A stretch of 64,000 nt of DNA from Mayamaea pseudoterrestris (lineage: Eukaryota; Bacillariophyta; Bacillariophyceae; Sellaphorales; Sellaphoraceae), in the NCBI GenBank assembly GCA_027923505.1, contig BROI01000020.1, forward strand, positions 1 through 64,000, written 5' to 3'. Position 1 is the first letter of the stretch. Every line of letters starts with the position of its first letter. The notes under the pieces were generated by a model that was given only the letters and a program-made list of their open reading frames with translations, did not search any database and had not been told where the DNA came from. Positions 60,906-64,000 of this stretch are shown piece by piece. Position numbers and translations under genes: made by a program.

Positions 60906-63900
60906 ATGGTGGAAACTCGCGCGCAAAAGGACGCGGCTTTCGCGCATGTTTACAAAGAGAACGTAGGCGTTTTCCAGGATCCTCAGTTCAAGGAGTTATT
61001 CGACAAACTTGGAGTAGAATCACTTACGCAATTGATCGAGATGGAGTATGACAATTTCGCGATGAAGTGGAACGTCACGACGACGACTGACGATGGCGAC
61101 AATGTCACGCAGGAAACGAGCGAACACTCGCTAACGAAGATGAAACAACGCACGATCACGAACGCGATCGAATGGTATTTGGCGCAAGAGTCGCCGGACA
61201 TCAAGACATGGTCGCAACTGACCAGCGAAACGCTGTTGACGTTCGTCACAGCATGAGCGAAGGAACGAGTCCAAGCACGCAACATTGCGAGTGTGGGCAG
61301 CGGAAGCGGAGCGAAACCTCCAGCAAAAGAAGGCGAAATGGAATCCAAGAAGGACGAATCCAAGGACTCCATGCTATCAAACGAAGGCGATGAGTCGAAA
61401 CCCGACTCGGCTGACAAGGTGCCACCGACGAGCGTGGACGTGGACACAAAGCAGTCACCAACATCCGTATTGGACCTCGGCGACGATGAAGACGACGAGA
61501 AGTATTCAGACCAATTTACAAAGTCTATCAAGTTCTCGGCGAAGGATTGTAAAGAAATGAAGCTGGATTCCTCATGGAAGCAGTGGATTTCCGAGTTGAA
61601 AGTCATCGCTACATTGCGCGACTTCCACGAAGTCTTTGACGATGATTATGACCCGAAGGAAAAGGGACCAAAGGAACAGAAGGTGTATGCAAAGAAGAAT
61701 GTGTTTGTGTACAGAATCTTTCTCACGCACTGTCGAACTCCATCTGCATCACTCGCAGTACAGCAGTTCAAGAAGACGATGGACGGACGCGAAGTCTACC
61801 AACGATTGCAAACGCGATACGAAGAAGGCGCTACTGCTCACATCGAGAAGGAACGCGCGCAAACGGAACTGCAGGGAATGCGGCTGACCGAGAAGTGGTC
61901 ACGGCCGACGATCGAATTTCTCGCACTGTTCTACAAGAAAGTCATCTGGCTGCTCGAAATGGACGCAGAAGCTCTGACAGGTTTACAACAATACGACATG
62001 CTACACGACGCTTTCTCCAAGCACACTGGATTCAGTGCATCGCTAGCAGGTTTTGACGGAATGATTGCCATCAAGAAACACATGGGGCAACACGACTCGG
62101 AAGACAATTTCGCGCAGTTGAACACGCACTTAGAAGAGTGCTGCATCAAGTATGACAAGAAACACCCATCGACGACAAAGACTAAGCGCACAATCAATCA
62201 AGCGCAGTCTAGTGGAACGAAAGGAGGCGGCAGCGGCAATGGCGGCGCGACTCCAAGCAGCTTATCGGCGGAACGATTTGCAGCGATCATGAAGAAACCT
62301 CACGCGAGCGTGAAGGATGAAGTCTGGTTGGAGATGAAGTTCGATCAGTGAAAGCAGTTGAAGGACAAGCGTGCGACGGCGCCCAAGACACCCGAAAACG
62401 GATGGCGACTGCGCAACCAACAAGGCACGGCTACGACGCAGACGCAAGTCAAGGCGGTGCATCAAGAGCATCACGCAACGGAATCTGTAGCGAACGATCA
62501 CGCAAGCGTTCCTGGCACGATTAATATTCAGCCAGGCAATAGTGGAATGTCAGTCCAAACGGCTGCACGATCGGTTCTGCAAGCGAACAATGCGAGTACT
62601 ACAACTCAGCAAGTGACAGGATCGTTGACGACTGATAACACCGGACGAGGTACATTCAGCTTCAACATGCATCGTCGTATGCGCGTCAATCGCGCACACT
62701 ACGAGCGGATCAACGAAGGCGCACTCATCGACAGCGGCGCGAACGGAGGCTTATGCGGAGGAGACATGCTCGTCGTTTCGGAAATGAACGCCGAGGTGGA
62801 TGTGACTGGTATTGACAATCATATTGTCCCAGCTCTCAAGATTGGCACTGCAGCTGGACTGGCTAAGACCCTTAGTGGCGAAACCATTCTACTGATGTGT
62901 CACCAGTATGCTTTAAAGCGAGACGGACCAACGATTCATTGCCCGAATCAATTGCGCGCAATGGGACATCGAGTCGACGATATATCGACCCTGTTTGGTG
63001 GAACGCAACGAATTACGACGAACATTGGAGGCTACGTTTTGCCATTGGCGATTCGCGACGGCCTGGTGTATTTGGACGTGACGAAACCCATGTTCGATGA
63101 TTTGGATAAGTATCCGACTGTCACGATGACGTCGGACGTGCCGTGGAATCCGACTGTTTACGATGTCGAGCACGCACACAACAATTTCGACGAACGCAAT
63201 CACGATTATGGATCTTTCGATGAACGATTCGACGATGACGGTATTACGCACCGCAATTGTCACACGCCGACATGCACTGGCGACGAACTTGACGTACTGA
63301 TCAATCGGTGCGTGCGACACGCTCAGTTTTCACGCGTTAATTTGCGGAAGCTACGAAGCAAGGAACCGGACTACAACGCTCTTCGGCCGTACCTCGGATG
63401 GGTTCCGACTGAGCGATTTCAACAGACTTTATGACACACGGAAGCATGGTATCATCTCAGCAAACATCCGCGATTACCATTTCGACACCTCACGAAATTG
63501 AGATTTCTGGCCGCGAACGTTCAGCGGTTGCGCAAACTATTCGCCATGGACACGATACACTCTGACACGCCAGCTTTGGATGATGGAATTCTAGGGCATG
63601 GGGGAGCTACTAAGATGCAGCTCTTTGTTGGACAAGAAAGTTTTTACACGCGCGGCTACCCAATGAAGTCGGAGAGTGAAATGTCAAACGCGTTAGAGGA
63701 TTTTATCCGCGAAGTGGGCGCTCCTAATGGACTGCTCAGCGACAACGCCAAGTCGGAGACTGGCAAAGCAGTGAGGGATCTCTGTCGGATGTACAATATT
63801 CCTCAAGTGACCACAGAACCGGGTCATCCAGAACAAAATCCATGCGAACGTCACACGTCGCACATTAAGCCAATGATGGAGAACCTTCAACGAGATTTGG

Positions 63901-64000
63901 GTTTGCCAGGCCATTGCTGGGTTTTGCTGATTAAATTCGTAATCATGATTCTGAAAGTCCTTGCGACAAAATCGCTGGGATGGCGCACTCCAACGGAAGT
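60906..64000 (+). mobile_element. Second copia-like LTR retroelement (element 2), truncated by window end
   Basis: Gag, protease and integrase modules of an LTR element; RT and RNase H would lie beyond 64,000. Integrase precedes RT, as in Ty1/copia, because no RT occurs between protease and integrase. It differs clearly from element 1: no CCHC knuckle, an IDSGANGG protease and a DD34E integrase, which matches another copia-like lineage I know from diatom genomes. The 5' LTR cannot be bounded without its partner; it probably lies somewhere in about 60,345-60,900. Confidence 0.75.
60906..64000 (+). pseudogene. Gag-Pol frame of element 2, broken by three TGA codons
   Basis: One reading frame runs from the ATG at 60,906 to the window end with only three stops, all TGA: 61,254, 62,349 and 63,432. 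There is no TAA, TAG or frameshift. Gag covers about 60,906-62,650, with an acidic Lys/Glu/Asp linker (61,320-61,500) and a capsid-like helical region (61,540-62,180). The protease motif DSGANGG starts at 62,730. A degenerate pre-integrase zinc region (HRNCHTPTC ... CVRH) is at 63,250-63,320. The integrase core has D in MDTIHSDT, D in LSDNAKSE (63,741) and E in NPCERH (63,846), 34 residues apart. TGG is used normally for Trp, so TGA is not reassigned. Each TGA is one C-to-T step from CGA (Arg). Confidence 0.8.

Noticed and set aside
60906-63998. TGA read as tryptophan (variant genetic code)
   Set aside because: TGG is used for Trp in the same frame, and XPO1, MDH and other genes of the window show no in-frame TGA.

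Overview
The window is eukaryotic nuclear DNA, most likely from a diatom (stramenopile). Support: short GT-AG introns in two conserved housekeeping genes; a membrane-anchored LRR protein and an RNI-like LRR protein of types I know from diatom genomes; and two Ty1/copia-like retroelements whose Gag and integrase features resemble diatom copia lineages. The species cannot be fixed from the sequence alone; a pennate diatom is a reasonable guess.

Layout. (1) 1-39,392 is one head-to-tail satellite array with a 181-bp unit (180 bp when a T5 run loses one T), about 215 units, continuing past the left edge. It has three zones: near-identical units (1-17,240), a ragged zone dominated by small deletions (17,241-27,870), and near-identical units again (27,871-39,392). 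Inside the first zone is a tandem duplication of 4,987 bp (247-5,233 and 5,234-10,220). (2) 39,393-47,687 is a full-length, recently inserted Ty1/copia-type LTR retrotransposon at the very edge of the array: LTRs identical but for one indel, intact Gag ORF, intact Pol ORF in the +1 frame, a PBS that looks like an anticodon-loop (half-tRNA) site, a polypurine tract, and an unusual signal-peptide-plus-TM module at the Gag C-terminus. (3) 47,813-59,518 is ordinary gene-dense DNA: mitochondrial malate dehydrogenase (-), exportin-1/CRM1 (+), an unknown secreted protein (-), an LRR type II membrane protein (-), and an RNI-like LRR protein (+). (4) 60,906-64,000 (running off the right edge) is a second copia-like element whose single gag-pol frame is broken only by three TGA codons, with no frameshift in 3.1 kb.

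How the parts relate. MDH and XPO1 are divergent from a 538-bp shared promoter interval holding a 9-bp inverted repeat that runs into a CACGTG box. XPO1 and the secreted-protein gene are convergent. The active-looking element 1 sits between a large satellite block and the 3' end of MDH, only 125 bp from its stop codon, with no target-site duplication. The most unusual parts are the satellite architecture, the env-like module plus +1 UGA shift site of element 1, and the TGA-only decay of element 2. I found no CRISPR array, rRNA or convincing tRNA gene.
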